Assembly (NCBI GenBank): GCA_016936975.1
Contig: JAFGWU010000054.1
Location: 16,298 to 80,297, forward strand
DNA length: 64,000 nucleotides
DNA from: Bacteroidales bacterium
GTDB lineage: Bacteria; Bacteroidota; Bacteroidia; Bacteroidales; GCA-2748055
Reading direction: 5' to 3'
Positions 53,546 through 62,616 of this stretch are shown piece by piece. The notes under the pieces were generated by a model. The model made no database searches and was not told the DNA's origin. It saw nothing but the letters and a program-made list of their open reading frames with translations. Within the stretch, counting starts at the first letter, position 1. The number at the start of each line of letters is the position of its first letter. The position numbers and the translations under genes are program-made.

Positions 53546-54238
53546 ATGAAAATTGATCTCTCAAAATATCTAGACGACTGGTATAAAGAGGATTCTGCAA
53601 AAAAGATTTTTCCCGGGCCGGTGATTACCATATCCAGGGAAGCTGGATGTCCGGCCAAAACCATTGCAGCCGATCTTGAGCAATCCCTGAATAAGCTTAA
53701 ATCAACCAAAGCGAAGCCGCATCCCTGGAGGTGGCTGAGTAAAGAGATGATGCAGGATTTTGCGAAGGAGTTCAATGTAGATTACAGTCATATCGACGAT
53801 GTTTTCAAATTCAAGAAAAGGAGTGTTCTGGAGGATATCCTGCTTGCCCAATCAACCCAATATTATACCTCCGATTTCAAGGTCAGGGCCACTATCGCGA
53901 AAGTAATCCGGACCTTTGCCAATAAAGGTAATGCCATCATTGTAGGCCGGGGAGGGGTCGCCATCACCAGGGATATCCCAAAATCCCTGCACATCCAACT
54001 TGAGGCACCCCTGGAATGGAGGGCGCTTCGGATTTCCGAAAAGTACGATGTATCCATTGAGCATGCACGTCAGTATACTAAACAGGTTGATAAAAAAAGA
54101 ATCAAATTCCGTGATTCTTTCCAGGGCCAGGGTACCGATTATACGCGTTTTGATATGACCTTTAACTGTATGACCCTGAATATCCAGGAAATTGAGAAAA
54201 TCATCATCGGGGCACTGAAAGTAAGGGAGATGATCTGA
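53546..54238 (+). CDS. Cytidylate kinase-like family protein
   Basis: A 230-residue P-loop-type protein of the cytidylate-kinase-like group. Family features are the opening PVITISREAGCPAKTIAADL, the central GNAIIVGRGGVAITRDIP, LHIQLEAPLEWRALRI, and a lid-like stretch QVDKKRIKFRDSFQGQG. The nucleotide loop is unusual: in related proteins I expect SREYGSGG, while here it reads SREAGCPAK, missing the Gly-Ser-Gly core. The substrate is unknown and catalysis uncertain. It is alone, divergent from mdh and convergent with gpmI 71 bases away. Confidence 0.72.
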   Translation: MKIDLSKYLDDWYKEDSAKKIFPGPVITISREAGCPAKTIAADLEQSLNKLKSTKAKPHPWRWLSKEMMQDFAKEFNVDYSHIDDVFKFKKRSVLEDILLAQSTQYYTSDFKVRATIAKVIRTFANKGNAIIVGRGGVAITRDIPKSLHIQLEAPLEWRALRISEKYDVSIEHARQYTKQVDKKRIKFRDSFQGQGTDYTRFDMTFNCMTLNIQEIEKIIIGALKVREMI

Positions 54239-54309
54239 AACCCGCTTCGCCGGTACTTACCTTTTCCATTGATTTGGGGCCGGTCGGAAACAGGATCTCA
54301 GTAATAAAT

Positions 54310-55830
54310 TTAAATAAGAATCTTTCCGGTCATCTCCTCCGGAATATCGATATTCATCAGGTGCAGCAGTGTTGGGGCCACATCTGCAAGGATACCGCTA
54401 TCAATTTTCTTATAATCGTCCGATACAAGAATACATGGCACAGGATTGAGCGAATGCGCCGTATTGGGGGATCCATCCGGATTGACGGCATTATCGGCAT
54501 TCCCGTGATCAGCAATGATCAGCACATCATATCCGTTCCTTTTTGCTGCAGTGACCACCTCACCCGCACAGGTATCAACCGTCATGATGGCCTTTCCAAT
54601 TGCTTCATAAACGCCGGTATGACCTACCATATCGCCATTGGCGAAATTAAGGCAGATAAAATGGTGCTTTTGTTTGTTCAGCTCTTCTACGACCGCATCC
54701 TTAATGCCGTATGCACTCATTTCCGGCTGAAGATCATAAGTCGGCACCTTGGGTGAGGGGATCAGGATTCGCTCCTCGTTCTTAAAAACCTCTTCCCTGC
54801 CTCCTGAGAAAAAGAACGTGACATGTGCATACTTTTCCGTTTCGGCAATTCTCAACTGGTTCAGTCCTGCATTGGCCACCACCTCGCCCATTGTATTGGT
54901 CACATTTTCCTTGTCGTAGATCACGTGCAGGCCTTTAAACGTTGCATCGTAAGGGGTCATGGTACAATAATGAAGCGGGATGGTTTTCATATCATATTCA
55001 GGCATATCCTTCTGCGTTAAAACCATGGTGAGTTCCCTTGCCCGGTCGTTTCTGAAATTAAAGAAAATCACCACATCCCCTTCCCGAAGCGTCCCCACCG
55101 GTTTATCCTGCGGGTCAACCACCACAATGGGCTTGACAAATTCATCTGTCACCCCACTGTTGTAAGATTCCTGGATGGCCTCCAGAATATCGCGTGTCTT
55201 TTTACCTTTGCCGTGCACGATCAGATCATAGCCCTCCTTAATCCGCTCCCAGCGTTTATCGCGGTCCATGGCATAGTATCTTCCCACAAAGGAAGCAACC
55301 TTCCCATTGGAATGTTCCAGGTGGCTGAGGAGGTTTTTCATATACCCTTTTCCGCTCTGGGGATCGGTATCCCTTCCGTCTCCAAACGCATGAATAAAAA
55401 CGTTCCGGATCCCATAATCTGCGGTCATGTCGCATAGTTTGTAAAGATGCCGGTCCAGCGAATGCACTCCTCCGTCGGACAGCAATCCCATAAAATGAAC
55501 CTGTTTCTGATGATCCCGGGCATAGGTCAGGGCTTCTACAAGTGTTTCGTTCTGTGTTATTGAATTATCCCTGATAGCCCTGTTTATTTTGACCAGGTCC
55601 TGGTAAATGATCCTTCCTGCCCCGATATTCAGGTGTCCGACCTCCGAATTTCCCATCTGTCCTTCTGGCAAGCCGACATTTTCCCCGCACGTCAACAACT
55701 GAGCGTTCGGGTACTTTTCTTTCAGCCTGTCCATGTTGGGTGTGGGAACCTGGCTGATCACATCTGCTCTGCCGCCATTTCCGATTCCCCAGCCGTCGAG
55801 AATCATGAGCAAAACTTTCTTCTGATTCAT
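54310..55830 (-). CDS. gpmI: Cofactor-independent phosphoglycerate mutase
   Basis: A 506-residue Mn-dependent glycolytic enzyme interconverting 3- and 2-phosphoglycerate. It has the alkaline-phosphatase-fold metal site [10 protein letters not shown] at the N-terminus, the phosphoserine Ser62 in [24 protein letters not shown] near residue 150, and the second metal cluster [12 protein letters not shown] and IADHGNAD near 420-455. The frame extends 13 codons upstream, but the ATG at 55830 gives the normal length and begins just before the first metal motif. An exact -7 box is about 68 bases upstream. It is a single-gene unit. Confidence 0.96.
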   Translation of the reverse strand: MNQKKVLLMILDGWGIGNGGRADVISQVPTPNMDRLKEKYPNAQLLTCGENVGLPEGQMGNSEVGHLNIGAGRIIYQDLVKINRAIRDNSITQNETLVEALTYARDHQKQVHFMGLLSDGGVHSLDRHLYKLCDMTADYGIRNVFIHAFGDGRDTDPQSGKGYMKNLLSHLEHSNGKVASFVGRYYAMDRDKRWERIKEGYDLIVHGKGKKTRDILEAIQESYNSGVTDEFVKPIVVVDPQDKPVGTLREGDVVIFFNFRNDRARELTMVLTQKDMPEYDMKTIPLHYCTMTPYDATFKGLHVIYDKENVTNTMGEVVANAGLNQLRIAETEKYAHVTFFFSGGREEVFKNEERILIPSPKVPTYDLQPEMSAYGIKDAVVEELNKQKHHFICLNFANGDMVGHTGVYEAIGKAIMTVDTCAGEVVTAAKRNGYDVLIIADHGNADNAVNPDGSPNTAHSLNPVPCILVSDDYKKIDSGILADVAPTLLHLMNIDIPEEMTGKILI

Positions 55831-55897
55831 TATATATGGTTTAGTACAGTAAGACGCTTCATCCTCCAAATTGTTCTTTTCGGGATTTTGAAGCCTA

Positions 55898-55905
55898 CAA
55901 ATTTA
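55898..55905 (-). promoter_or_regulatory. -7 box for gpmI
   Basis: Reads TAAATTTG on the minus strand, an exact TAnnTTTG, leaving a leader of about 60 bases. The longer open frame of gpmI would start downstream of this box too, so it does not decide the start. Confidence 0.4.
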
Positions 55906-55960
55906 ATTCTTTTTAGATATTTTCAGGAATTGGTTTTTTTCCCGTGAAAAGCGGTATCTC

Positions 55961-56038
55961 TTTGGTTCTTTGTGGCTCCCTGTGCAATTATTAAAAATTA
56001 CACAGAGGGACACATAGGGATACAGAAGGATACAGAGA
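55961..56038. repeat. REP-like imperfect palindrome with short direct repeats
   Basis: Two arms (55967-55984 and 56001-56018) pair over about 14 of 18 positions around a 16-base A/T-rich loop, with TGTG/CACA at the base of the loop. The right arm runs on into three copies of a GGxAYACA unit (near 56008, 56018 and 56028) about 10 bases apart. It lies between gpmI and the M16 peptidase gene and does not look like a terminator. Confidence 0.45.
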
Positions 56039-56123
56039 TCGCACACAGGAATCCGGAGATTTCCGAGATAATCTCAACAGTTAAACCAACCCTTTCAAAT
56101 CCGAAATTGGCGGGAAATCCTGA

Positions 56124-59057
56124 TTAATAATTAAAAATCTCATCCAGGGTCAGCTCCTTCACCTCGCCAAGTTCTTTCAGGACCTTCATATTGAGGTTTC
56201 CTTTCTTTCCGAGGATCAGGAACGTATAATTTTTCCCGGCGATATGTCCGTTAAAGAATGCTTCCAGTTCGTCCAGAGTCATTGTTTTCATGCTTTCATA
56301 AACATCCTTTCTGACATCATAATCCACGCCCCTGTCGAGATTGTCAAGATAGGTATAATATATATTCTCCCTGGTTATCCGTTCCGTTTCAATCTTTTTT
56401 ATGATGGATTCCTTTGCCAGGCTGAATTGTTTCTCTGCCCTCGGCATATTGTTCATTAAATCAAGCATGGCATCCGTGGCAATTTTCAGCTTGTCGGCCT
56501 GGGTGCCAACGAAGGCATTCACGAAGATTGATTCATCCTGCCTGTAGGGAATATCAAACGATGCAAAGGCACGATAAGCCAGTGCCCGGGCTTCCCTGAT
56601 TTCCTGGAATACGATCGAGGAGAGTCCGCTGCCGAAATATTCATTAAAAAGGGTAGCCGGCGGCAGCAAGCTCATGTCGAGTTTAACATCCCGGGCGACC
56701 ATCAGGATATTTGCCTGCACCATATCATAGTCAACGATATAGACTTTATTCTTTTCCACCTCAATCTCGGTATACTCTTTCCGTTCAGGGATTTTCTTCA
56801 TCTGGCCGGGCAGCTGGTGGTAATGTTCAAGCAATGACTTAACCTTTTCCGGTTCCATGCGGCCATAATAGAAAATTTTATGTTCATAATCCGTAAGATT
56901 ATGAATCATATCGGTAAGGTCTCCGGGTTTAATGTTTCTCAGTTCCTCTTCCGGAATAATATGGGTAAAAGGTGAAACCGGTCCGTATTTTCCATAGTTG
57001 AGCATGGCACTGAACAGGATGGTGTTCTGGTTCAACTTCGCATCCGCCCTGCTTTTAAGGATCCCGTCCACATAATTATCGTAGGCTTCCTGATCGGGAA
57101 CCACATCTGACAGAAGATGCTCAAACAGTTTGAGTCCCTCTTCGAGGTTATCTTCCAGTCCGGAGAGAAAAATAATGGTCCGGTCCTCATCCGTTCTGAC
57201 GCCGGTACTCAGTGCCAGTTTATATAGTTCCTGCTGAAACTCAGCGGGAGAATAGGTATCCGTCCCCAGGTAGGGCAGGTAATTCACCGCCAGGGGCAGT
57301 TTCAGGTCATTACGTTTGCCCATGTCGAGAATAAAGTACAGCTGAAACAGTTCATTGGCGGGATTTTCAACATAGTCGAACTGCAGGCCGTTATCCAATT
57401 TCGAGAAATCGATGGCTTCCTCAAAATTCACGAAACGGGGTTCAAGCTGGTCGGCCTGACGGGCAGCAAAATTGGCATAAAACTCCGATTGATCCTCCCG
57501 GTTGATTTCAATGGCAGTGATCTCCGGTTTTTCCACTTTCACCAGTTCATCATTCGGTCCTGTTTTCTTATATACCACCACATAATTATGTCCGTATCGT
57601 TCCTTTGCAAAATCCATAATCTGCTCTTTGGTAATTTTCGCCATCTCATCGAGCATGCGGAGGCGTTTTGCATAGGATTTGTCCTTTATAAAAACATCCA
57701 TATACATGAACGAACGGCCCATATTATTTTCCTGCCGCCGCAACTCCTGCAGTTTGAAATTATTGACAACGGCTTCGATCATCCACTCTTCAAACGCTCC
57801 CTCTTTGATCTTATCCAGTTCTGCAAGCATCAGCTCTTTCACCTCTTCCAGGGTCTGGCCCTCCCGCGGCACCCCCATTAATGTATGGATGCCGTAATCA
57901 TTAAGAAATGAGGCACCGCTACGGGCCGCCAGTACTTTCTGCGTCTGAACGAGGTTCAGGTCCATCAGTCCGGCCCTGGAATTACTCAGGATATTATCGA
58001 TCAGTGTGACGTATTTGCTGTCCTCCGAGTCTCCGCCATTAAAACGGAATGCTATGGCCACATTGGCTGCAGAGGGTCCGGTTACCACTTTCTCAACCGG
58101 ACCTTCAACCGGTTCCTCGACCGGCTGTTCGATTTCGGGAAGATCCCGGGATTCCAGCTTTCCGAATGTGTCATCAATCTTTCTGACCATTGTTTCAAAA
58201 TCGACATCCCCAGAAAGGATAATGGCTATATTATTCGGAACATAGAATGTTTCCGCAAACTGGTAGATATTTTTAACAGAAGGTTTCTTAAGATGCTCCG
58301 GTAATCCGATAACGTCCCTTCCATATGGGTGGTTGGGAAAGAGTGCTTTCATCATCACGGCATCTGCCCGGCTGTTGTCCATGTCCTGGTACATATTGAA
58401 CTCTTCGTAAACCGTTTCCAGTTCGGTATGAAAGAGTCTCAGGATCATGTCACTGAATCGTTCATATTCAAGGTCAATCCATTTATTGAATTCATTTTTC
58501 GGGATATCGTTCATATATACCGTTAAATCGTAAGATGTTCCGGCATTGGTCATTTTGGCACCGATGCTCGATACCATCTTATCATATTCATTGGCCAGGG
58601 CATATCCGGCTGCCAGAACAGACACACTGTCAATCTTACGGTAAATGGTCCTGGCTTTTTCCGGATCGGTTTCTGCTTTATGCTGCTCAAAGAGTTCGGT
58701 AATCTGATCCAGAAGCACTTTTTCCTTCTCCCAGTTCTTTGTAGCAACCTCATCGGTCCCTTTAAACATCATGTGCTCGAAGTAATGGGCCAGCCCGGTT
58801 GTCTCAACGGGATCCTGTGCCGAGCCTGCACGAACAGCAATCAGGGTGCTTATTCGCGGCTCATCTTCATTCCTGCTCATATAAATTTTCAGTCCATTTT
58901 CCAGGGTATATATCCTCGTTTCGAGAGGATCATTTGTAACGTATTCATAGGCATACCCGTTCGCATCTGTTTTATGCTTCACCCGGTATTTTTCGGTGGA
59001 ACATGATGAAACCAGAAGCAGAATGATAATTCCGAAGACAAGTGATAAATTTTTCAT
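56124..59057 (-). CDS. Large M16-family zinc peptidase lipoprotein
   Basis: A 977-residue pitrilysin-type peptidase made of two homologous halves. A lipoprotein signal ends at LLLVSSC (Cys19). The first half has the inverted zinc motif HYFEH (residues 91-95) with the distal glutamate region ETVYEEFNMYQ near 170. The second half (from about 510) lacks the motif, as in other long M16 proteins, and serves as a lid. It is expected to degrade peptides in the periplasm or at the cell surface. The frame is open to 59108, but the lipoprotein signal needs the ATG at 59057. It stands alone. Confidence 0.92.
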   Translation of the reverse strand: MKNLSLVFGIIILLLVSSCSTEKYRVKHKTDANGYAYEYVTNDPLETRIYTLENGLKIYMSRNEDEPRISTLIAVRAGSAQDPVETTGLAHYFEHMMFKGTDEVATKNWEKEKVLLDQITELFEQHKAETDPEKARTIYRKIDSVSVLAAGYALANEYDKMVSSIGAKMTNAGTSYDLTVYMNDIPKNEFNKWIDLEYERFSDMILRLFHTELETVYEEFNMYQDMDNSRADAVMMKALFPNHPYGRDVIGLPEHLKKPSVKNIYQFAETFYVPNNIAIILSGDVDFETMVRKIDDTFGKLESRDLPEIEQPVEEPVEGPVEKVVTGPSAANVAIAFRFNGGDSEDSKYVTLIDNILSNSRAGLMDLNLVQTQKVLAARSGASFLNDYGIHTLMGVPREGQTLEEVKELMLAELDKIKEGAFEEWMIEAVVNNFKLQELRRQENNMGRSFMYMDVFIKDKSYAKRLRMLDEMAKITKEQIMDFAKERYGHNYVVVYKKTGPNDELVKVEKPEITAIEINREDQSEFYANFAARQADQLEPRFVNFEEAIDFSKLDNGLQFDYVENPANELFQLYFILDMGKRNDLKLPLAVNYLPYLGTDTYSPAEFQQELYKLALSTGVRTDEDRTIIFLSGLEDNLEEGLKLFEHLLSDVVPDQEAYDNYVDGILKSRADAKLNQNTILFSAMLNYGKYGPVSPFTHIIPEEELRNIKPGDLTDMIHNLTDYEHKIFYYGRMEPEKVKSLLEHYHQLPGQMKKIPERKEYTEIEVEKNKVYIVDYDMVQANILMVARDVKLDMSLLPPATLFNEYFGSGLSSIVFQEIREARALAYRAFASFDIPYRQDESIFVNAFVGTQADKLKIATDAMLDLMNNMPRAEKQFSLAKESIIKKIETERITRENIYYTYLDNLDRGVDYDVRKDVYESMKTMTLDELEAFFNGHIAGKNYTFLILGKKGNLNMKVLKELGEVKELTLDEIFNY

Positions 59058-59340
59058 GGTATACTGATGGATTTTATTTTGGATTATAAAGATAGGAATA
59101 ACAACCATAAACCGTTTAAATGTGTTTCAATAAATCTTTAAAAAATTTACTACGTATTGCTTTTTTAAGTTGCCGGGTTATTTTGATGCAGTGACTTTAT
59201 CAATAAATGCGGGAGGTTGGACTCAGTATCAAACCCATCCTCATTAATTCTCCCAACAAAAAGCAAGAGTTTACTATATGGTTATTGATTTTTTTATAGT
59301 TTTAGCCGGATCAATTTTCAACTAAAACAGGCTAAATCTC

Positions 59341-60744
59341 ATGAGTGGATTCTTCGGTGTAATGTCAAAGCACAATTGTGTTTACGATGTTTTTTACGGC
59401 ACAGATTATCATTCCCATCTCGGCACCAAAAGGGCAGGAATGGTCTTTGACAATGAGGATGAAGGTTTCAGAAGGTCCATTCACAGCCTCGAGAATTCCT
59501 ACTTCAGAACCAAATTTGAACCCAACCTGAACGAATTTTCAGGAAACAGCGGGATGGGAGTCATCAGTGATACCGATCCGCAGCCCATCCTGTTCAATTC
59601 CCATCTGGGGCCTTTTGCCATTGCCACCGTCAGCCGCATTGTGAACATCGACGAACTCGAAAAGCAGTTCCTGAAGAAGAAGATCCACTTCACGGAAAAC
59701 TTCCAGGGGAATGTCAATCCGACCGAGATGGTTGCCAACCTGATCTGTGAAGCGGATGACTTCGTTTCGGGTATTGAAAATGTCTATGAAAAAGTGAAGG
59801 GTTCCTGTTCCATGTTAATCCTGACCCGTGAAATGATGATTGCGGCGCGCGACAGGCTGGGCAGAACGCCCATTATTCTCGGTAAGAAGAAGGATGCCTA
59901 TGCCGCCGCTTCCGAAACGACTTCCTTTCCCAATACCGGCTTCGAGATCGAATATTACCTGGGACCAGGAGAGATTGTCGGAATTACTGCCGATGGTTAC
60001 AATGTTCTCAAGCCTGCCGGGGAAAAGATGCAGATCTGTGCCTTCCTCTGGGTTTATTTCGGCTATCCGCCATCTTTTTACGAAGGCATTAATGTTGAGG
60101 AGGTCCGTTACCGTTTTGGCGCTTCGCTTGCCAAGCGCGACAATATTCATCCGGATTTTGTATGCAGTATCCCCGATTCGGGAGTAGGGCATGCGATAGG
60201 CTATTCCAATGAGAAAAGGATCCCTTACAAGCGCGGCTATTCCAAATACACTCCCACCTGGCCAAGAAGCTTCATGCCGCAGTACCAGGAGATGCGGGAC
60301 CTTGTTGCCAAAATGAAATTAATCCCGAACAGGGCCCTCCTGGAAGGTAAAAACGTGGTTTTCTGTGATGATTCCATTGTGAGGGGAACCCAGCTGAAGG
60401 ACAATACCATTGAACTGCGAAAGGCAGGAGTGGGCGAACTGCACATCCGGATCTCCTGTCCGCCCCTGCTGTATCCCTGCAAGTTCCTGAACTTTTCCCG
60501 GTCGAGAACCCCTCTTGAACTGGCAACCCGAAAGGCAATCTATCAAATGGAGGGTGAGACGGAAGACCTGGAAGCCTATTCCAATCCGGAATCAGACAAG
60601 TATAAGGCCATGGTGAACCAGATCGAAAAAAACCTGGGCATCGATTCCCTGATTTATCAGAATATAGACGACATGGTTAAAGCCATCGGACTTCCAAAGG
60701 AGAAATTATGCACCCATTGCTGGGACGGTTCGGGTTATTTTTAA
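59341..60744 (+). CDS. PurF-like amidophosphoribosyltransferase paralogue lacking the Cys nucleophile
   Basis: A 467-residue protein with an N-terminal Ntn-type glutaminase domain and a C-terminal phosphoribosyltransferase domain. Conserved parts are ARDRLGRTPIILG near residue 178, CSIPDSGVGHAIGYS near 280, and the PRPP loop VVFCDDSIVRGTQ near 345. PurF begins MCGI, with Cys2 as the nucleophile for glutamine; here the protein begins MSGFFGVMSKHNC, so residue 2 is Ser and the nearest Cys is residue 13. Glutamine-dependent activity is therefore doubtful; ammonia-dependent or non-purine activity is possible. Similar proteins occur, to my memory, in Bacteroides. Its stop overlaps the convergent AI-2E gene by 4 bases. 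Confidence 0.85.
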   Translation: MSGFFGVMSKHNCVYDVFYGTDYHSHLGTKRAGMVFDNEDEGFRRSIHSLENSYFRTKFEPNLNEFSGNSGMGVISDTDPQPILFNSHLGPFAIATVSRIVNIDELEKQFLKKKIHFTENFQGNVNPTEMVANLICEADDFVSGIENVYEKVKGSCSMLILTREMMIAARDRLGRTPIILGKKKDAYAAASETTSFPNTGFEIEYYLGPGEIVGITADGYNVLKPAGEKMQICAFLWVYFGYPPSFYEGINVEEVRYRFGASLAKRDNIHPDFVCSIPDSGVGHAIGYSNEKRIPYKRGYSKYTPTWPRSFMPQYQEMRDLVAKMKLIPNRALLEGKNVVFCDDSIVRGTQLKDNTIELRKAGVGELHIRISCPPLLYPCKFLNFSRSRTPLELATRKAIYQMEGETEDLEAYSNPESDKYKAMVNQIEKNLGIDSLIYQNIDDMVKAIGLPKEKLCTHCWDGSGYF

Positions 60745-61811
60745 GTTTCCAGCCATCCAAGGTACAGTTTGTAACTGACAGAAATGATAATTGCCCCCAG
60801 AAACAATCCCAGGAAACCATAGGCAATGAATCCTCCGATCGCTCCCAGGAATATCAACAGCATCGGAATCGAAGAGCCCTGTCCCATAATGACGGGCTTC
60901 AGAAAATTATCGATCAGTGACACCACAACCAGGTAAACAGTCCATAAAATGGCAGGGAGCGGATTTTTGAAGGCAAACATGTAGAGGATGATCGGGAGGG
61001 TGACCAGCAGAACCGGTATCTGGGCAATCACCAGGATCAGAACCAGCACAATCCAGACCCCTGCCATGGGAACACCCGTAACCACAAGCGCCACTCCAAT
61101 CAGGATCGTCTGAATCAGGGCCACCCCGATCACGCCCGTGGCGACGTTCCGGATGGTCCGCTGCGAAATGGAAACAAATTCTTCTCCCCGCTCCCCGATC
61201 AGCTTTGCAAAAAACTTCTTTCCGGTAACAGTGGCTGAGTCGGACCACATCAGGAATATCCCGGCAATAATGATTGAAACTGCAAACTGGAGAATCCCCA
61301 GACCGGTTCCCGCCAGGGAATTGAAAACCTTTTCGCCGAAGGATCCCATGCGCGGCAGGATCTCTCTCAGGAACGAACTCAGACTCTCCGAAGCATGCAT
61401 CCATTTGTCATAGATCCATGCCCCGATGAAGGGCCATTCACTTACCTTCTCCGAAGGCGGCGGAACAGATATATTCCCGCTCCTGAAATCCTCACCCAAA
61501 TCCCGTAAGCCCTCAATCAGTGAATCAACCAGCCAGTATCCCGGAACGGTGACCATTGCCAGGAACAGCAGTGTAATCAGGATGGCTGCTATTTTCGGGC
61601 GGTTCCCCATCAGATTGCTCAGTTTTGAGAAGAGGGGGTACTCAATAATTGATATCACCAATGCCCACAAAAGAATATTCACAAAAGGCTGAAGGATCCT
61701 GAAACAGAAAAACAGAACCAGCAACAGCAACCCGATTTTAAGGGTCACATCCACAGCCGTTTTCAGCACCGGCGATTTATTTCCGGGATCGGATCTCTTT
61801 TCTTCTTTCAT
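60741..61811 (-). CDS. AI-2E family membrane protein
   Basis: A 356-residue integral membrane protein of the AI-2E (PerM/TqsA-like) family. There are about eight helices: pairs at about 18-50 and 55-85, one at about 150-175, and a cluster at about 205-345. The family stretch VPMAGVWIVLVLILVIAQIP is clear. Such proteins are proposed exporters of small molecules or sodium/proton antiporters; the quorum-signal role holds only for some members. The frame extends upstream to 61868, but the ATG at 61811 is the family-like start. It ends inside the stop of the PurF-like gene. Confidence 0.85.
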   Translation of the reverse strand: MKEEKRSDPGNKSPVLKTAVDVTLKIGLLLLVLFFCFRILQPFVNILLWALVISIIEYPLFSKLSNLMGNRPKIAAILITLLFLAMVTVPGYWLVDSLIEGLRDLGEDFRSGNISVPPPSEKVSEWPFIGAWIYDKWMHASESLSSFLREILPRMGSFGEKVFNSLAGTGLGILQFAVSIIIAGIFLMWSDSATVTGKKFFAKLIGERGEEFVSISQRTIRNVATGVIGVALIQTILIGVALVVTGVPMAGVWIVLVLILVIAQIPVLLVTLPIILYMFAFKNPLPAILWTVYLVVVSLIDNFLKPVIMGQGSSIPMLLIFLGAIGGFIAYGFLGLFLGAIIISVSYKLYLGWLET

Positions 61812-62152
61812 AAATTCTGAATGAACCGTTACAAAACCGCTTTTCAATTTTACCCCGCCAGCAGGCAAGTTACGAATTTATGGGAGAAAGTATTCATAAG
61901 TCTCCTTACCAGCGACCCGTTCGAAATTCGTTTTGTCAAAGCTTCAATTTCAGGACAATCCTGGCAGATGGGTATTGGGAAATAGAATTTAACTGCCCAA
62001 TCTAAAAATGAAACCTTTACAGCCATAAACACGTTACAATTAATAAAAAACAGGTCCTGAGATAACCATGAGGACTATCTTTTTGATAAACCTGTGGAGC
62101 CTCTTTTATTTTAACCGTTTATGAGCAATCTGATACAGGAAAAATAACTCCC
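61812..62152. other. Intergenic region before the small basic protein gene
   Basis: About 340 bases between divergent genes. It holds one weak hairpin (GGTCCT with AGGACT around 62054-62077) followed by a short T run, which could be a leader structure for the gene at 62153. No exact -7 box and no RNA gene is visible. Confidence 0.4.
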
Positions 62153-62350
62153 ATGAAGAAGCTTTTACTGATTATTGCAGCTTTGACGATTCTTTTTACC
62201 ACCACCGACTGCACCAGAAGAGCCTACACACAAACCCAGGGACTGATGCTCACCAACAAGTACAACCAGCCGACCAATAAAAAGAAATCGAGAAAAGCGC
62301 AAAGGAACTACGTGAAAAGGCAAAAAACCTACCAGAAGATACGCCGGTAG
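62153..62350 (+). CDS. Small basic exported protein of unknown function
   Basis: A 65-residue protein. A hydrophobic N-terminal segment (residues 3-17, KLLLIIAALTILFTT) ends near TTDC (Cys20), then comes a strongly basic stretch with KKKSRKAQRNYVKRQ and a terminal KIRR. Asp before Cys is poor for a lipobox, so it may be a cleaved signal peptide or a membrane anchor. I cannot name a family. The signal-like start, the ATG preceded by a short A/C-rich leader, and isolation between two non-coding stretches support it as real. It could bind polyanions such as LPS or nucleic acid; this is inference only. Confidence 0.55.
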   Translation: MKKLLLIIAALTILFTTTDCTRRAYTQTQGLMLTNKYNQPTNKKKSRKAQRNYVKRQKTYQKIRR

Positions 62351-62616
62351 AGCCTTATTAAATTTACTTTTCACAAATACCCGCAACAGGTATTCAAAGA
62401 GGATTTATAATGCCATTCTGTCATTATTCACCCTTTAATTAACTGTCAATTTGTCTTTTATTTTTTTCATCACGATTGCGTTCAGAGACTGGTCAATCCT
62501 AATTCCCTGTTAAAAAAACATTTATACCGGAAGCATTTCAACGCAATTTGATGTGGCCCATATTTTGTCGAATGTTTATCGCTTTTGAACAGATTAAATG
62601 ATTTAACGAAACAGAT
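62351..62616. other. Intergenic region before clpB
   Basis: About 266 bases. It contains a small hairpin (ATACC with GGTAT near 62380) and an A/T-rich section with TATTTTG at 62560-62566, one base short of TAnnTTTG. No CIRCE-type heat-shock inverted repeat was seen. Confidence 0.4.
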
